The translations under genes were made by a program, and so were the position numbers. A DNA stretch of 64,000 nt from a gamma proteobacterium endosymbiont of Lamellibrachia anaximandri (lineage in GTDB: Bacteria; Pseudomonadota; Gammaproteobacteria; Chromatiales; Chromatiaceae). This document shows positions 63,024 to 64,000 of this stretch, piece by piece. The DNA lies in assembly GCA_016756855.1 (NCBI GenBank), contig JAESPD010000016.1, positions 1 through 64,000 of the forward strand, in the 5' to 3' direction. Each line of letters starts with the position of its first letter. The first letter of the stretch is position 1. Below the pieces are notes generated by a model that saw nothing but the letters and a program-made list of their open reading frames with translations, made no database searches and was not told where the DNA came from.

Positions 63024-63587
63024 ATGGACCATTATCTGGAAATCCGACTGCTGCCCGATCCTGAATTCATTCCCTCGGTGCTGATGAACGCCCTGTTTGC
63101 CAAATTGCACCGGGCACTGGTCGAACTGGACAACGATGCCATCGGACTTAGCTTTCCTGATATGCAGCAAGAGCAACCGGCCCTTGGCGACCGACTACGT
63201 CTGCACAGTAAGGTGGATGATCTGCAAAGCCTAATGACCATGAACTGGCTCACCGGCATGCGTGACCATATCACTACACACGGACCCAACCCCATACCAA
63301 AAAAAGTTGGCTATCGTGTAGTCCGGCGGGTGCAGGCTAAGAGTAACCCCGGCCGTATTCGCCGGCGTCTTATTAAACGCAAAGGTATCACTGAAGCAGA
63401 AGCGCGTTGTGCCGTACCTGACAGCACGGCAAAAAAACTAAAGTTGCCCTTCGTTACGATAAAAAGTCAAAGCACTGGGCAGGAATTCCGGCTATTTATC
63501 GAACACCAACCTGTCCGAAACGAATCGGTAGTTGGCGAGTTTAGTTGCTACGGACTTAGTCCTACAGCCACAGTGCCATGGTTCTGA
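63024..63587 (+). CDS. cas6f: Cas6f (Csy4) pre-crRNA endoribonuclease
   Basis: The 187-aa enzyme cuts repeat RNA at the base of the hairpin and stays bound to it. The catalytic His29 is present (ALFAKLHRAL), and an Arg-rich helix (GRIRRRLIKRKG) for major-groove binding to the repeat stem follows GYRVVRRVQAKSNP. The C-terminal FSCYGLSPTATVPWF is the usual family end. The CTGCC/GGCAG stem of the adjacent array, and of unit 2 in the cas2/3-csy1 gap, is a proper substrate shape. Confidence 0.95.
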   Translation: MDHYLEIRLLPDPEFIPSVLMNALFAKLHRALVELDNDAIGLSFPDMQQEQPALGDRLRLHSKVDDLQSLMTMNWLTGMRDHITTHGPNPIPKKVGYRVVRRVQAKSNPGRIRRRLIKRKGITEAEARCAVPDSTAKKLKLPFVTIKSQSTGQEFRLFIEHQPVRNESVVGEFSCYGLSPTATVPWF

Positions 63588-63715
63588 CCCTTTTTTTCAA
63601 CCCGACGGGAGTGGGTTGATAATCAAAGACTTAGCGCCCACCTGAAAAAAAGGACAAATCAGGCTATGTCACAATAAGCTCTTTAACAATAAGGAATTTA
63701 TCAATAAGATCTATA
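63588..63715 (+). promoter_or_regulatory. CRISPR leader with IHF-like sites
   Basis: The 128-bp AT-rich leader lies between cas6f and the first repeat. AATCAAAGACTTA (63622-63634) fits the IHF consensus WATCAANNNNTTR exactly. A second near-match TATCAATAAGATC (63699-63711) sits next to repeat 1. IHF bends leaders to guide Cas1-Cas2/3 integration in I-F and I-E systems. A CAACCC/GGGTTG hairpin lies at 63599-63619. Confidence 0.6.
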
Positions 63716-64000
63716 GTTCACTGCCGAACAGGCAGCTCAGAAAAACGATAACCGCAGAACCTCTGCAAGGTTGTTGTTCACTGCCGAACAGGCAGCTCAG
63801 AAACACGATCATGTATGAATTTATATGTTTTTTGATGTTCACTGCCGAACAGGCAGCTCAGAAAAATAGCAACATCAACCTGATCAACAAGCCAAGGTTC
63901 ACTGCCGAACAGGCAGCTCAGAAAAGTTGTAATAAGCCACATTGCCAGCAGCAAAAGTTCACTGCCGAACAGGCAGCTCAGAAAGACCAGCCACCATTGT
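63716..64000 (+). CRISPR. Type I-F CRISPR array (leader-proximal part, truncated by the window edge)
   Basis: Five identical 28-nt repeats start at 63716, 63776, 63837, 63897 and 63957. Each begins GTTCACTGCCG, ends CAGCTCAGAAA and folds as CTGCC-GAACA-GGCAG. Spacers 1, 3 and 4 are 32 nt and spacer 2 is 33 nt; spacer 5 is cut by the window end. Repeats are perfect, as expected near the leader where the newest spacers lie. The total number of repeats is unknown. Confidence 0.98.

Noticed and set aside
63599..63619. CAACCC/GGGTTG hairpin after cas6f as a terminator
   Set aside because: The T run lies before, not after, the stem on the plus strand, so it is not a plus-strand terminator.

Overview
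The window is a stretch of a gammaproteobacterial chromosome. The evidence is gammaproteobacterial gene order (rsmI divergent from lpoA-yraN-diaA-dolP), CbbM-type form II RuBisCO with CbbQ/CbbO, a CbbR regulator and phosphoribulokinase (a Calvin-cycle autotroph), a multiheme c-type cytochrome, NhaD and SulP transporters, and several c-di-GMP proteins. A marine sulfur-oxidising chemolithoautotroph, possibly a Sedimenticola/Thiodiazotropha-like lineage, fits best. The lineage is inference; no sulfur-oxidation gene is visible here.

Layout. 1-120: the 3' end of a group II intron (end of the maturase ORF, domain V, domain VI) lying antisense in a chemoreceptor-like gene that it appears to truncate. 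1008-9417: ABC solute-binding protein, exonuclease I, a PC4-like small protein, an ankyrin lipoprotein, a K+ channel with RCK domains plus a second RCK protein, and a DUF3108 protein. 9577-17589: a conserved hypothetical, a pentaheme cytochrome, NadA, an HDOD plus GAF-GGDEF pair, a dynamin-like GTPase and an SCP2-like protein. 17697-23195: an RND efflux pair whose permease carries an unusual ~300-residue tail ending in a histone-H1-like Lys/Ala segment. 23374-27627: two secreted proteins sharing an F-R-P-L motif, then an orphan ParA, a DUF302 protein and a membrane coiled-coil protein. 27723-31010: a FimX-like degenerate GGDEF/EAL protein and DAHP synthase.

31264-47628 is a carbon-fixation neighbourhood: cbbO and cbbQ, cbbM, a globin-like/CZB/GGDEF protein, cbbR, dxs, gloB, prk, nhaD and a SulP transporter with a structured leader. 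48305-54729 is mostly housekeeping: FAD oxidase, dolP, diaA, yraN, lpoA, rsmI, hsp20.

54988-64000 is a complete type I-F CRISPR-Cas locus: cas1, cas2/3, csy1-csy2-csy3-cas6f, leader, and an array running off the window edge. The 443-bp gap between cas2/3 and csy1 is the most interesting region. On the minus strand it holds a two-repeat CRISPR-like unit with degenerate type I-F repeats, a short 18-nt spacer and its own terminator. The spacer matches 15 of 18 positions of a site 71 bp away with a type I-F CC PAM, directly against the -35 box of a plus-strand promoter. Downstream is a tiny ORF with a strong Shine-Dalgarno and tandem AGA codons. Together this looks like a crRNA-like regulator/antitoxin with a mini-toxin (CreTA-type) or an autorepressor (CreR-type) of the csy operon.

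Dispersed palindromic (REP-like) repeats of at least two families sit in many intergenic gaps. I saw no tRNA or rRNA gene.
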